Source: Nitriliruptor sp040882075 (GTDB lineage: Bacteria > Actinomycetota > Nitriliruptoria > Nitriliruptorales > Nitriliruptoraceae). Taken from it: DNA of 64,000 bases. The notes under the pieces were generated by a model. The model did no database searches and was not told the origin of the DNA. It worked only from the letters and a program-made list of their open reading frames with translations. The DNA lies in NCBI RefSeq assembly GCF_040882075.1, contig NZ_JBBEBZ010000172.1, positions 1 to 64,000 of the forward strand, read 5' to 3'. Positions 54,972 through 62,999 of this stretch are shown piece by piece (the first letter of the stretch is position 1; every line of letters begins with the position of its first letter). Made by a program: the position numbers and the translations under genes.

Positions 54972-56020
54972 CGGACGCGACCACCCACCTGCGTACCGAG
55001 ATCGGCCAGCAGGCCGAGGTCATCGGACGGCTCGTCGAGGCGAGCGGGCCGCTCCGCGAACGGATGCGTGCGACCTTCGCCGCCACCGACATCGACCACG
55101 TGATGCTCGTGGCGCGGGGGTCGTCCGACAACGTGGCCCGGTACGGGCAGTATCTGCTCGGTATCACCTGCCGCCTGCCAGTGTCGCTGGCGACGCCGTC
55201 GCTCCAGAGCATCTACGGCGTGGCGCCACGGCTCGACCGCTCCCTCGTCGTGGCGATCTCGCAGTCGGGGCGGTCGCCGGACGTCGTCGGTGTCCTCGCG
55301 AGCGGTCGTGAGCAGGGACGCCCGACGATCGCGATCACGAACGAGCCGGCCTCACCGCTCGCGGCCGTGGCCGACCACGTCATCGACCTCGCCGCCGGCG
55401 AGGAACGAGCCGTCGCGGCGACCAAGACCTACACCTCGTCGCTCGTCGCGATGGCCCTGCTGGCCGTCGCGCTGGGCGATCCCGCGGAGGCACCGAAGCG
55501 CCTGCGCGATCTGGCCGAGCTCCCCGAGGTGGTGGAGGCCGTCCTCGCCGCCACCCCGGTGGAGCTCGCCGACCGCCTGGTCGACACCCGCCACCTGCTG
55601 GTCACCGGCCGGGGTCTCAACTACGCCACCGCGTTCGAGGCCGCGCTCAAGATCCGTGAGCTGACCGGCACGGTCGCCGAGGCCTTCTCCCCACCCGACC
55701 TGCTGCACGGCCCCATCGCCGCGCTCGAAGCTGGAGCGGCGGCGCTCGTGATCGCTCCGACCGAACCATCGGTGGCCAGTCAACGCGAGCTCGTGCCCGT
55801 CCTCCGGGAGCGGGGGGCGCTGCTGGCGATCATCTCTGCGGATCAGGACCTGCTGCAGGCGGCCGCCCTCCCGTTCCCGCTCGTTCGGGAACCCGCTCCC
55901 TGGTTGACGCCGGTCACCAGCATCCTCCCGGCTCAGCTGCTCGCAGCTCGGCTGGCCAGCGTCCGCGGCATGGACCTGGACCGTCCCACCGGTCTGACGA
56001 AGGTGACCGAGACCCGCTGA
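54968..56020 (+). CDS. SIS-domain glucosamine-6-phosphate deaminase (NagB-II type)
   Basis: A 350-residue protein with two sugar-isomerase domains, like the isomerase half of GlmS without its glutaminase part. Motifs are LVARGSSDNVARYGQYLLG, VAISQSGRSPDVVGVL, AATKTYTSSLVAMALLA and the second-domain GRGLNYATAFEAALKI, HGPIA. In GlcNAc pathways such proteins deaminate glucosamine-6-phosphate to fructose-6-phosphate. GTGA overlap with nagA supports that role. It could instead be a GlmS-like sensor, but no amidotransferase domain exists. Confidence 0.88.
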   Translation: MTDATTHLRTEIGQQAEVIGRLVEASGPLRERMRATFAATDIDHVMLVARGSSDNVARYGQYLLGITCRLPVSLATPSLQSIYGVAPRLDRSLVVAISQSGRSPDVVGVLASGREQGRPTIAITNEPASPLAAVADHVIDLAAGEERAVAATKTYTSSLVAMALLAVALGDPAEAPKRLRDLAELPEVVEAVLAATPVELADRLVDTRHLLVTGRGLNYATAFEAALKIRELTGTVAEAFSPPDLLHGPIAALEAGAAALVIAPTEPSVASQRELVPVLRERGALLAIISADQDLLQAAALPFPLVREPAPWLTPVTSILPAQLLAARLASVRGMDLDRPTGLTKVTETR

Positions 56021-56036
56021 TCCTCGCAACGGCAGC

Positions 56037-56042
56037 TAGCGT
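56037..56042 (+). promoter_or_regulatory. -10 element before the HAD/PTS genes
   Basis: TAGCGT, 17 bases after the SIS gene. A transcript would begin near 56049, giving the HAD-ptsH-ptsI group its own promoter and excluding the in-frame GTG at 56041 as a start codon. Confidence 0.45.
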
Positions 56043-56073
56043 GCTCGACCACGCTTCGAAGGGTGCGCCGAGG

Positions 56074-56757
56074 ATGATGCCAGACCCCCGGGGGACCGGA
56101 CGCACCCCGCCGTGCGCCGTGATCTTCGACATGGACGGGGTGCTGGTGCTCTCCAGCGACAGCCACGTGCAGGTCTGGGCTGAGTACTTCGACCGGATCG
56201 GGCACGACCCCGGCCCCGACGGACCCCGGGGTGTCCTCGGGCGCCGCAGCGTCGACGTGCTCGCCGACCTGCACCCGGACATGCCCGTCGCGGAACGCGA
56301 ACGCACGACGCTCCAGCTCGAGGCGCGGTCCGACGCGCTGCAGGTGGACGCACCGCCGGCGATCGCCCCGGGTGCCGAACGGCTGCTCGAGGCCCTGGCC
56401 GGTGGGTCGGTGCCGTTGGCGCTGGCCACGAGCGCGATGCGCAACGCGGTCGACGCGCTCCTCGGCGACCTGGTGCGGCACTTCGACGCGATCGTGACCG
56501 CCTCCGACGTGGACCGCGGCAAGCCCGACCCCGCGATCTACCGGGCCGCGGCCGCACAGCTGGACGTCGCCGGTCCGCGCTGCACGGTCGTCGAGGACGC
56601 ACCGGCCGGGGTGCGGGCCGGGCGGGCCGCGGGGATGCGCGTGATCGGCGTCGAGGGAACGGTCGACCGTGGACGCCTGATCGAGGCGGGCGCCGAGATG
56701 GTCGTGAACGGAGTGGACCGACTGCGAGTGGAGGACCTGTGCCAGAACGTGACCTGA
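56074..56757 (+). CDS. HAD-superfamily hydrolase
   Basis: A 227-residue haloacid-dehalogenase-like phosphatase of the beta-phosphoglucomutase/GPH group. Motif I is VIFDMDGVLV with the nucleophile aspartate, motif II LALATSAM, motif III lysine in RGKPDPAIY and motif IV VVEDAPAGV. It may dephosphorylate a sugar phosphate in the GlcNAc pathway. ATG at 56074, possibly 56077. Its last 19 bases overlap the ptsH start in another frame. Confidence 0.88.
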   Translation: MMPDPRGTGRTPPCAVIFDMDGVLVLSSDSHVQVWAEYFDRIGHDPGPDGPRGVLGRRSVDVLADLHPDMPVAERERTTLQLEARSDALQVDAPPAIAPGAERLLEALAGGSVPLALATSAMRNAVDALLGDLVRHFDAIVTASDVDRGKPDPAIYRAAAAQLDVAGPRCTVVEDAPAGVRAGRAAGMRVIGVEGTVDRGRLIEAGAEMVVNGVDRLRVEDLCQNVT

Positions 56758-56993
56758 CGTTCGACAACGAGGTGGGTTTGCACGCGCGGCCGGCCGCGCT
56801 GTTCGTCAAGAAGGCGGGGGAGTTCGACGCCACCATCACGCTCCACAAGGCAGAGACCGAGGCGGACGCGCGGTCGCTGTTGGCGGTGCTCAAGCTCGAC
56901 GTTCGGCGGGGTGACCACGTCCGGGTCACCGCTGAGGGCGACGACGCTGAAGCCGCCCTGGATGCGCTGACCGAGCTGACGGGTCAACTGTGA
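56739..56993 (+). CDS. ptsH: Phosphocarrier protein HPr
   Basis: An 84-residue HPr. His15 (EVGLHARPAALF), the residue phosphorylated by EI, is exactly in place. The region equivalent to the Ser46 regulatory site reads ADARSLLAVLKL and keeps a serine, but no HPr kinase gene is seen in the window. GTG start lies within the HAD gene; its stop overlaps ptsI by four bases. Confidence 0.95.
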   Translation: MPERDLTFDNEVGLHARPAALFVKKAGEFDATITLHKAETEADARSLLAVLKLDVRRGDHVRVTAEGDDAEAALDALTELTGQL

Positions 56994-58669
56994 CCGACCT
57001 CGCCGGCGTCGCGGCTTCCCCGGGGGTCGGGATCGGGCCGGCGTGGCGGTACGTCGTCGAGGAACTGGAGCTGCCCGAGGGGCCGGTGCCCGACCCCTCG
57101 GCCGAGCTCGAGGCGCTGCGAACGGCCATCGCGGTCGTCGCCGACGACCTCCAGCAGCGAGCGGATGCCGCGGACGGCGAGGTGGCGGAGGTGCTCGACG
57201 CCCAGGCGATGATGGTGGCCGACCCCGAGCTCGCGGACGCGGCCGCGTCCAGCGTCCGCGACGGGGCGCTCCCCGCCGCACGGGCCATCGTGGAAGCGGG
57301 GGAGGTGTACGCGTCGGCCCTCGCCGAGAGCACCAACGAGTACCTCGCGGAGCGGGCGACCGACGTGCGCGACGTCTGCGACCGGGTGGCGCGTCAGCTG
57401 CTCGGCCGGGCCGCGCCCGACCTCGCCGAGCTGCCGTCCGGCAGCATCGTGGTCGCCCACGACCTCGCCCCGGTCGACACCGCGGGGCTCGACCCGACGC
57501 AGGTGGCCGGGCTCGTGCTCGAGGCGGGCAGCCGCACCAGCCACGCCGCGATCCTCGCGCGTGCCATCGGGGTCCCCGCGGTGGTCGCGGTGACCGGTGT
57601 CCTGGACGCCGTCGAGGACGGTCAGGTGCTCGGGATCGACGGCGACGAGGGGACCGTCCACCTCGGGGAGGCCGCCGTCCGTGACGCCGGGCTCCGGGGA
57701 CGGGCTGAGGCCGCGGCCGCAGAACGTGATCGCTTGGCGGTGCTCGCCGGTGACGGACCCGGCGCGACCGCCGACGGCCACCGGATCGAGCTGGCGGCGA
57801 ACATCGGCAGCGTCGCCGATCTGCGGACGGCGCTCGCCGCGGGCGCGCAGGGTGTGGGGCTGCTGCGCACCGAGTTCGAGGTCCTCGACCAGCACGAGGC
57901 GCCCACCGAGGACGAACAGTACGAGCGGCTCCGGGAGGCCGTCGACCTGCTCGACGGTGGGAAGCTCGTCGTCCGCACCTTCGACCTCGGGGCGGACAAG
58001 CCCGCCCGGTTCCTGCCCGTCGAGGCCGAGGAGAACCCCGCGCTCGGGGTCCGTGGCATCCGCCTGGCACGTGCCCACCCGGAGCTGCTCGACGCGCAGC
58101 TGCGTGCCGTCCGGCGCGCAGCCGACCACGGCCCCGTGGCGGTCATGGCGCCCATGGTCGCCACCCTGGCGGAGGTGCGGTGGTTCATCGCCCGAGCCGA
58201 GGCAGCCGGCCTGCGGGACGCCGGCGTCGAGCTCGGCGTCATGATCGAGGTACCTGCCGCCGTCCTGACCGCGGATGCCTTCGCTGCTGAGCTGGATTTC
58301 CTCTCCATCGGCACCAACGACCTGACGCAGTACCTGCACGCCGCGGACCGACAGAACGGCGCCCTCGCTGCGCTGCAGGACCCGTTCGCCCCGGCCGTGC
58401 TGCGCGCGGTTCAGCAGGTGTGCGACGCCGCGTCCGCACACGACCGCTGGGTCGGCGTGTGCGGCGAGGCGGCGGGTGATCCGGCCTGGGCGCTGCTCGC
58501 GGTGGGGTTCGGGGTGACGGAGCTGTCGATGGGGGCGGCATCCCTCCTGCCGGTGCGGGCGGCGCTGGCCTCGTCGACCCTCGAACGGTGCCAGCAGCTC
58601 GCCGCCCGTGCCGTCGCCGCCGAGGACGCGGATCGGGCCCGCGCCGTCGCCAGCGAGGCCCTGCCGTGA
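56990..58669 (+). CDS. ptsI: Phosphoenolpyruvate-protein phosphotransferase (enzyme I)
   Basis: A 559-residue enzyme I, which passes phosphate from PEP to HPr. The N-terminal HPr-binding domain includes the active His185 (GSRTSHAAILARAI), and the C-terminal PEP barrel has LLRTEFEVLD, EENPALGVRGIRLA, SIGTNDLTQYLHAADR and the cysteine in GVCGEAAGDP. Length and motifs are complete. Overlaps both neighbours by GTGA. Confidence 0.96.
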   Translation: MTDLAGVAASPGVGIGPAWRYVVEELELPEGPVPDPSAELEALRTAIAVVADDLQQRADAADGEVAEVLDAQAMMVADPELADAAASSVRDGALPAARAIVEAGEVYASALAESTNEYLAERATDVRDVCDRVARQLLGRAAPDLAELPSGSIVVAHDLAPVDTAGLDPTQVAGLVLEAGSRTSHAAILARAIGVPAVVAVTGVLDAVEDGQVLGIDGDEGTVHLGEAAVRDAGLRGRAEAAAAERDRLAVLAGDGPGATADGHRIELAANIGSVADLRTALAAGAQGVGLLRTEFEVLDQHEAPTEDEQYERLREAVDLLDGGKLVVRTFDLGADKPARFLPVEAEENPALGVRGIRLARAHPELLDAQLRAVRRAADHGPVAVMAPMVATLAEVRWFIARAEAAGLRDAGVELGVMIEVPAAVLTADAFAAELDFLSIGTNDLTQYLHAADRQNGALAALQDPFAPAVLRAVQQVCDAASAHDRWVGVCGEAAGDPAWALLAVGFGVTELSMGAASLLPVRAALASSTLERCQQLAARAVAAEDADRARAVASEALP

Positions 58670-59565
58670 CACGCATCCTCGACCGTTACGGGCCCGACCT
58701 GGCCGCTCTCCGGGGGCCGGCGCTGCTCGATGCGATCCGCGAGGCCGAGGGGCGGACCGTCCTGGCCGAGGTCATCGCGTCGGCGCCACCGCTCCTGACC
58801 GGCACGGCCAACGCCGAGCTCGTCGCTGCCTTCGGGGCCGACCTGATCTGCTGCAACCTCGTGGATCCCGCCGCCGAAGGCGTGCTGGTCACCGGGCTCG
58901 AGGAGCTCGACCCGCCACCGGCCGGCTTCGGTGGGTTGGCCCGGCTGCTCGGACGGCCCGTCGGGTGCAACCTCGAACCGGATCTGCCCAGCGTTCCCCG
59001 GGCGGTGCGCGGCACGGCATCCGCCGGTCGCGCCGCCGTGTCCAACGGAGCGGCGTTCGTCATCGTGACCGCGAACCCCGGCCGTGGCGCCGGCCTCGCG
59101 GACCTGGTGCGTACCGTGCGGACGCTCACGGAAGCCGAACCCGGCCTGGTCGTCCTCGCTGGCAAGATGCACCAGGCCGGCGCGGAGGAGACGATCGGTC
59201 CGCACACGGCCGAAGCGTTGGTCGCGGCCGGCGCCGATGGCGTCCTCGTCCCCGTCCCCGGCACGGTCCCGGGCGTGAGCGAGACCACGGCTCGCGAGAC
59301 GGTGGTGGCGGCGCGAGCCGCCGGCGCCGTCGCGGTCAGCACGATCGGGACCTCGCAGGAGGGGGCCGACCTGACGACGATCCGGACGCTCGCCCTGACC
59401 GCGAAACGGATCGGCGCCGACGTCCACCACATCGGTGACGCCGGCTGGACCGGGGTGGCGTCACCCGACGTCATCCACGCCTACAGCGTCGCGATCCGCG
59501 GCGTGCGGCACACCTGGAACCGGATGGCGCGCGGCACGCGTGCGTCGTGGAGAGGAGCACCCTGA
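58666..59565 (+). CDS. DUF7916-like protein of PTS operons
   Basis: A 299-residue soluble protein, probably a TIM barrel. It matches a family found inside sugar PTS operons of Firmicutes and some Actinobacteria, formerly labelled as a haloacid-dehalogenase-like hydrolase although it has no HAD motif. Recognisable segments are LLDAIREAEGRTVLAEVIAS, AELVAAFGADLICCNL, GRPVGCNLEP, LAGKMHQAG, VPGTVPGVSE, TIGTSQEGADLTTIR and DVHHIGDAGWTGVA. No activity is established to my knowledge. It is locked between ptsI and EIIB by a GTGA and a TGATG overlap, so it is part of the PTS unit. Confidence 0.8.
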   Translation: MTRILDRYGPDLAALRGPALLDAIREAEGRTVLAEVIASAPPLLTGTANAELVAAFGADLICCNLVDPAAEGVLVTGLEELDPPPAGFGGLARLLGRPVGCNLEPDLPSVPRAVRGTASAGRAAVSNGAAFVIVTANPGRGAGLADLVRTVRTLTEAEPGLVVLAGKMHQAGAEETIGPHTAEALVAAGADGVLVPVPGTVPGVSETTARETVVAARAAGAVAVSTIGTSQEGADLTTIRTLALTAKRIGADVHHIGDAGWTGVASPDVIHAYSVAIRGVRHTWNRMARGTRASWRGAP

Positions 59566-59816
59566 TGGCTGGATTCGACGAGGTCGCCACCGCCCTGATC
59601 GCCGGGCTCGGCGGGAAGGACAACATCAAGCACCTGGAGCCGTGCACGACGCGGATCCGGGTCGAGGTGAACGACGAGGCGGCCATCGACGAACCGGCGC
59701 TGAAGGCGACCGGTGCCCACGGGGTGATGCGCCGTGGCAGCGTCGTGCAGGTCGTGATGGGTCTGCAGTCGGACAACATCGAGCAGGTCATGCGACGCCA
59801 GATGGAGGAGGGATGA
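59565..59816 (+). CDS. PTS EIIB, glucose/GlcNAc family
   Basis: An 83-residue stand-alone EIIB. The phosphorylated cysteine is Cys27 in KHLEPCTTRIRVEV, the standard glucose-superfamily site, followed by GVMRRGSVVQVVMG. In E. coli NagE this domain is fused to EIIC; here it is separate. GAGGAG precedes the ATG, which shares bases with the preceding stop (TGATG). Confidence 0.94.
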   Translation: MAGFDEVATALIAGLGGKDNIKHLEPCTTRIRVEVNDEAAIDEPALKATGAHGVMRRGSVVQVVMGLQSDNIEQVMRRQMEEG

Positions 59817-60253
59817 CCCTCGTCGTCGCCCCCGTCGCGGGCGAGGTCATCGCTCTCGACGACGTCGACGACGAGGTGTTCTCCGAACGGATCGTCGGGG
59901 ACGGTGTCGCCGTGCGTCCCACGGGCTCGCAGGTCCGCGCCCCCATCGCCGGCAGGGTGGAGAAGCTGTTCCCGGGTGGGCACGGCGTCGCGATCGAGTC
60001 CGCGGACGGGCTGCAGGTGCTCGTGCACATCGGGCTCGAGACCGTGAAGCTCGAGGGCGACGGGTTCACCACGCTCGTCGAGGAGGGTGCGGACGTCGCG
60101 GTCGGCGACCTGCTGGTCACCGTCGATCTCGACCGGCTCGCGGAGCTCGGCATCGACACGGTGACCCCGGTCGTCGTCATCAGCGGGCACGCCGTCACCG
60201 TCGTCGGTCGAGGCACGGTCGCCGCCGGCGACGCGCTCCTCGAGAGCGGCTGA
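59813..60253 (+). CDS. PTS EIIA, glucose/GlcNAc family
   Basis: A 146-residue EIIA-Glc-type protein. His72 in VLVHIGLETVKLEG is the phosphorylation site and His57 (PGGHGVAIE) the partner histidine. The N-terminal APVAGEVIALDDVDDEVF is typical. It takes phosphate from HPr and gives it to EIIB. ATGA overlap with EIIB. It is followed by the structured leader of EIIC. Confidence 0.94.
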   Translation: MTLVVAPVAGEVIALDDVDDEVFSERIVGDGVAVRPTGSQVRAPIAGRVEKLFPGGHGVAIESADGLQVLVHIGLETVKLEGDGFTTLVEEGADVAVGDLLVTVDLDRLAELGIDTVTPVVVISGHAVTVVGRGTVAAGDALLESG

Positions 60254-60269
60254 CGCCGGTCGAGAAACC

Positions 60270-60287
60270 GCACGACGCGCGTCGTGC
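60270..60287. promoter_or_regulatory. Perfect 18-base palindrome upstream of EIIC
   Basis: GCACGACGC/GCGTCGTGC, a perfect inverted repeat ending six bases before TAAGGT (60293-60298), the likely -10 of the EIIC transcript. Its place over the -35 region suggests a repressor operator, though it would also fold as a hairpin at the end of the EIIA transcript. Confidence 0.65.
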
Positions 60288-60302
60288 AGGCGTAAGGTGA
60301 CC

Positions 60303-60398
60303 CCGTGGGTGCTCGTCTGACGACCACGGGGCCGTGGCGGGGACCCACGGGGCGGCGGTCAGCCGCCCCGAGGGGACGACCGGCCGGCAGGCCGGCCG
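60303..60398 (+). promoter_or_regulatory. Structured leader of the EIIC gene
   Basis: Four stems within 96 bases. Outer stem CCGTGGGT/ACCCACGG (60303-60310 with 60343-60350) encloses CCACGG-GG-CCGTGG (60324-60337). Then GGGGCGGC-GGTCA-GCCGCCCC (60349-60369), sharing two bases with the outer stem, and CGGCCGGC-AG-GCCGGCCG (60381-60398), ending six bases before the ribosome site GGAGGG. No known riboswitch class is recognised. Confidence 0.6.
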
Positions 60399-60416
60399 CT
60401 GGACGGAGGGATGCTC

Positions 60417-61679
60417 GTGTTCGGAACCCTGCAACGGGTCGGGCGATCGCTGATGATGCCGATCGCCGTCCTCCCGGCGGCAGCGCTGCTGCTCCGGCTC
60501 GGCGACTACTTCCAGACCGTCTCCTGGCTGCAGTGGGGCAACACGCTGTGGGAGGTCATGCTGGTCGGCGGCGACGCCGTCTTCTCCAACCTGCCGCTCC
60601 TGTTCGCCATCGGTGTCGCCATCGGCTTCACCGGCGGCGCGGGCGCCGCCGCCCTGTCGGCGGCCGTCGGGTACCTGATCCTGCAGGCCATCAACGGCAT
60701 CACCATCGTGACCCCCGAGGTCGTCCAGGGCGGGGAGGTGGTCGAACCGGCCGTCACCGCCAACATGGGCGTGCTCGGCGGCATCCTGATCGGACTGATC
60801 GCCGCCTGGCTCTACGAGCGCTACAAGGAGATCAAGCTCCCCGACTACCTCGCCTTCTTCGGTGGTCGTCGGTTCGTCCCGATCGTGACCGCCTTCGCGG
60901 CGATCGTGCTCGGCCTGCTGGCCTACTTCCTGTGGCCGCCGGTCGGTCGCGTGATCGACGACTTCGGGAACTGGCTGGTCGGCGCCGGCATGTTCGGGGC
61001 CTTCATCTACGGCGTCGCCAACCGCGCGTTGATCCCGTTCGGTCTCCACCACATCCTCAACACGCTGGTGTGGTTCCAGTTCGGCACCTACACGGTGGAC
61101 GGTGAGACCTACGCCGGCGACCTCACACGGTTCTTCCAGGGCGACCCGGACGCCGGGCTGTTCATGGCCGGCTGGTTCTTCATCATGATGTTCGCGCTTC
61201 CGGCGGCCGCGTTCGCGATGTACCGCCAGGCCGACCGCGAGGAGCGCGGCTCGACCGGAGCGCTGATGGGTTCGTCCGGCTTCGCGTCCTTCCTCACGGG
61301 CGTGACCGAGCCGATCGAGTTCAGCTTCATGTTCCTCGCGCCGACGCTGTACGCCATCCACGCCCTCCTCTCGGGGACGGCGCTGGTGGTGGCCGACCTG
61401 CTGAACATCAAGATCGGGTTCGGGTTCTCGGCGGGGTTCATCGACTACATGATCAGCTACCCGATCGCGACCAACCCGCTGCTGGCCATCCCGGTCGGGT
61501 TGGCGTTCGCCGTCGTCTACTTCCTGCTCTTCACGTTCGTCATCCGTGGGATGGACCTGTCCACGCCTGGCCGCACCCCGAGGAAGGGCGTCCCGGCGGA
61601 CGCCGTCACCGTCGACGCGCGGACCGCTGACGGCACCGACGTGACCGGTGTCGACCCGGACACCGATCGCAACGTGTGA
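60417..61679 (+). CDS. PTS EIIC, N-acetylglucosamine-specific (NagE-like)
   Basis: A 420-residue permease with about ten membrane segments. Stretches such as IKLPDYLAFFGGRRFVPIV, IPFGLHHILNTLVWFQ, GVTEPIEFSFMFLAP and FSAGFIDYMISY correspond closely to NagE, which imports and phosphorylates GlcNAc. The EIIB domain fused in E. coli is absent and encoded separately at 59565. GTG 60417 is six bases after GGAGGG; ATG 60411 abuts that site. The polar C-terminal tail (about 30 residues) is acidic. Confidence 0.93.
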   Translation: MFGTLQRVGRSLMMPIAVLPAAALLLRLGDYFQTVSWLQWGNTLWEVMLVGGDAVFSNLPLLFAIGVAIGFTGGAGAAALSAAVGYLILQAINGITIVTPEVVQGGEVVEPAVTANMGVLGGILIGLIAAWLYERYKEIKLPDYLAFFGGRRFVPIVTAFAAIVLGLLAYFLWPPVGRVIDDFGNWLVGAGMFGAFIYGVANRALIPFGLHHILNTLVWFQFGTYTVDGETYAGDLTRFFQGDPDAGLFMAGWFFIMMFALPAAAFAMYRQADREERGSTGALMGSSGFASFLTGVTEPIEFSFMFLAPTLYAIHALLSGTALVVADLLNIKIGFGFSAGFIDYMISYPIATNPLLAIPVGLAFAVVYFLLFTFVIRGMDLSTPGRTPRKGVPADAVTVDARTADGTDVTGVDPDTDRNV

Positions 61680-61710
61680 ACCGCGCTCGTCCATCGACGG
61701 AGGTCAGCAC

Positions 61711-61932
61711 GTGGGGCGGGAGACGCTGCTCGTCCTGGTGCTGGCCACCGTCTGGTGGGCGCCGACGATGTTCGCCGTCCGCGAACTGCACGACCGCCAG
61801 GGCGACCGGCGCGTCCTGGTCTGGCGGTGGACGGCGATCATCACCCTGCCGCTGATCGGACCCGTGCTGTGGTACGTGCGCGGCCGGAAGGCGATGGACG
61901 AGGACGCCGGCCGACGCGTCAGGCGCCGCTGA
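61711..61932 (+). CDS. Small two-helix membrane protein (PLDc_N-like)
   Basis: A 73-residue protein with two membrane segments (TLLVLVLATVWWAPTMFAV and RWTAIITLPLIGPVLWYV) and a basic tail. The Trp-Arg-Trp and IGPVLWYVRGRK pattern resembles the PLDc_N domain of cardiolipin synthases and many small actinobacterial membrane proteins. GGAGGT is six bases before the GTG. Its 3' end overlaps the convergent gene by 14 bases. Confidence 0.75.
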   Translation: MGRETLLVLVLATVWWAPTMFAVRELHDRQGDRRVLVWRWTAIITLPLIGPVLWYVRGRKAMDEDAGRRVRRR

Positions 61933-62833
61933 GGGCCTCGAGCCGTTCGACGACGGTCTCGCACAGCAGGTGCGTCGCGAGGAGGTCGTCCAGGGTCGGG
62001 TGCTCCGGACGCGCGCCTCCGACCGTGGCGAGGAACGCGTCGACCATGGCCTCGAACCCACGGGTGCGGAGCGTCGGTTCCCAGTCCCCGGGCCGCTCCA
62101 GCTGGACGGAGTCGCCGCGCCGTTCCTCGGTCCGGGCGACGTCGTGGACGACGAGCGTGCCGCCAGCGCCGTGCACCTCGAGGGACTCGGTCGTCGCGCC
62201 GCTGACGCGGTCCATCGTCCCGATGGCGTGGCGTCCTCCGGCGCCGAGCCTCAGCAGGACGTGGTGGAGCTGGCCGTCCACGACCAGACCCGCGACGTCG
62301 ATGCTCGTCGGTGCTGTCCCGAGTAGCCACCGCAGGGTGTCCACCACGTGGATGAAGTCATCGAACACGACCTTCCGAACCGCATCGGGCCGATCCGGAC
62401 GGTGCTTGTGCATGAGCACGAGCGGCGGGTCGGTGACGGCCGCCAGCCGGCGGTAGGCGGGCGCGAAACGTCGGTTGAACCCGACGGCGAGCACGACATC
62501 ACGCGAGCGGGCCCGCTCGACCAGCGACCTCGCCTCCGCGCCCGTGTCGGCGAGCGGCTTGTCGACGTGGACGGCGGCACCAGCATCGAGCCCGGCCGTG
62601 ACCAGCCGGGGGTGCGCCGAGGTCGCCGCGGTCACGAAGACCGCGTCGAGCCCGTGCGCGAGCAGGCCCGTCTCGTCCTCGCTGGTCGACACGGCGTGGA
62701 ACCTCGTGGCCGCTTCCTGCCTGCGGCGCTCGTCGCGGCTGGCGAGGTGCAGGCGAACGTCCGGCCGGGCGGCGAGCAGAGGGAGGTAGGCCTTGGTGGC
62801 GATGTCGCCCAGACCGATCACGCCGACGTCCAC
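61919..62833 (-). CDS. Gfo/Idh/MocA-family oxidoreductase
   Basis: A 304-residue NAD(P)-dependent dehydrogenase related to virulence factor MviM. The Rossmann motif VGVIGLGDIATKAYLPLLA opens the protein, the cofactor motif appears as AVHVDKPLA, and VGFNRRFAPAYRRL follows as in the family. The C-terminal domain covers about residues 125-300. GTG at 62833 has GAGGAG six bases upstream. Substrate unknown; sugar or inositol derivatives are typical. Confidence 0.87.
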   Translation of the reverse strand: MDVGVIGLGDIATKAYLPLLAARPDVRLHLASRDERRRQEAATRFHAVSTSEDETGLLAHGLDAVFVTAATSAHPRLVTAGLDAGAAVHVDKPLADTGAEARSLVERARSRDVVLAVGFNRRFAPAYRRLAAVTDPPLVLMHKHRPDRPDAVRKVVFDDFIHVVDTLRWLLGTAPTSIDVAGLVVDGQLHHVLLRLGAGGRHAIGTMDRVSGATTESLEVHGAGGTLVVHDVARTEERRGDSVQLERPGDWEPTLRTRGFEAMVDAFLATVGGARPEHPTLDDLLATHLLCETVVERLEALSGA

Positions 62834-62999
62834 GATCCGCTCCTCGTCGACGCACGAAGGTAGGCCACCCGAGGGGCGCTCTGGCCCGGTTCGGGTGGAG
62901 CGGGACCACCGCGCGTCGCCGCGGTCCGCCACCGGGAGGTGGTGACGGGGCGCTCGTCGAAGTAGCTGGCGGCGATCGAGGAGCTGCCAGGTGGACACG

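Noticed and set aside
56041..56073. Longer N-terminus of the HAD hydrolase starting at a GTG at 56041
   Set aside because: That GTG lies within the apparent -10 TAGCGT, so it would not be transcribed from this promoter, and HAD homology starts later.
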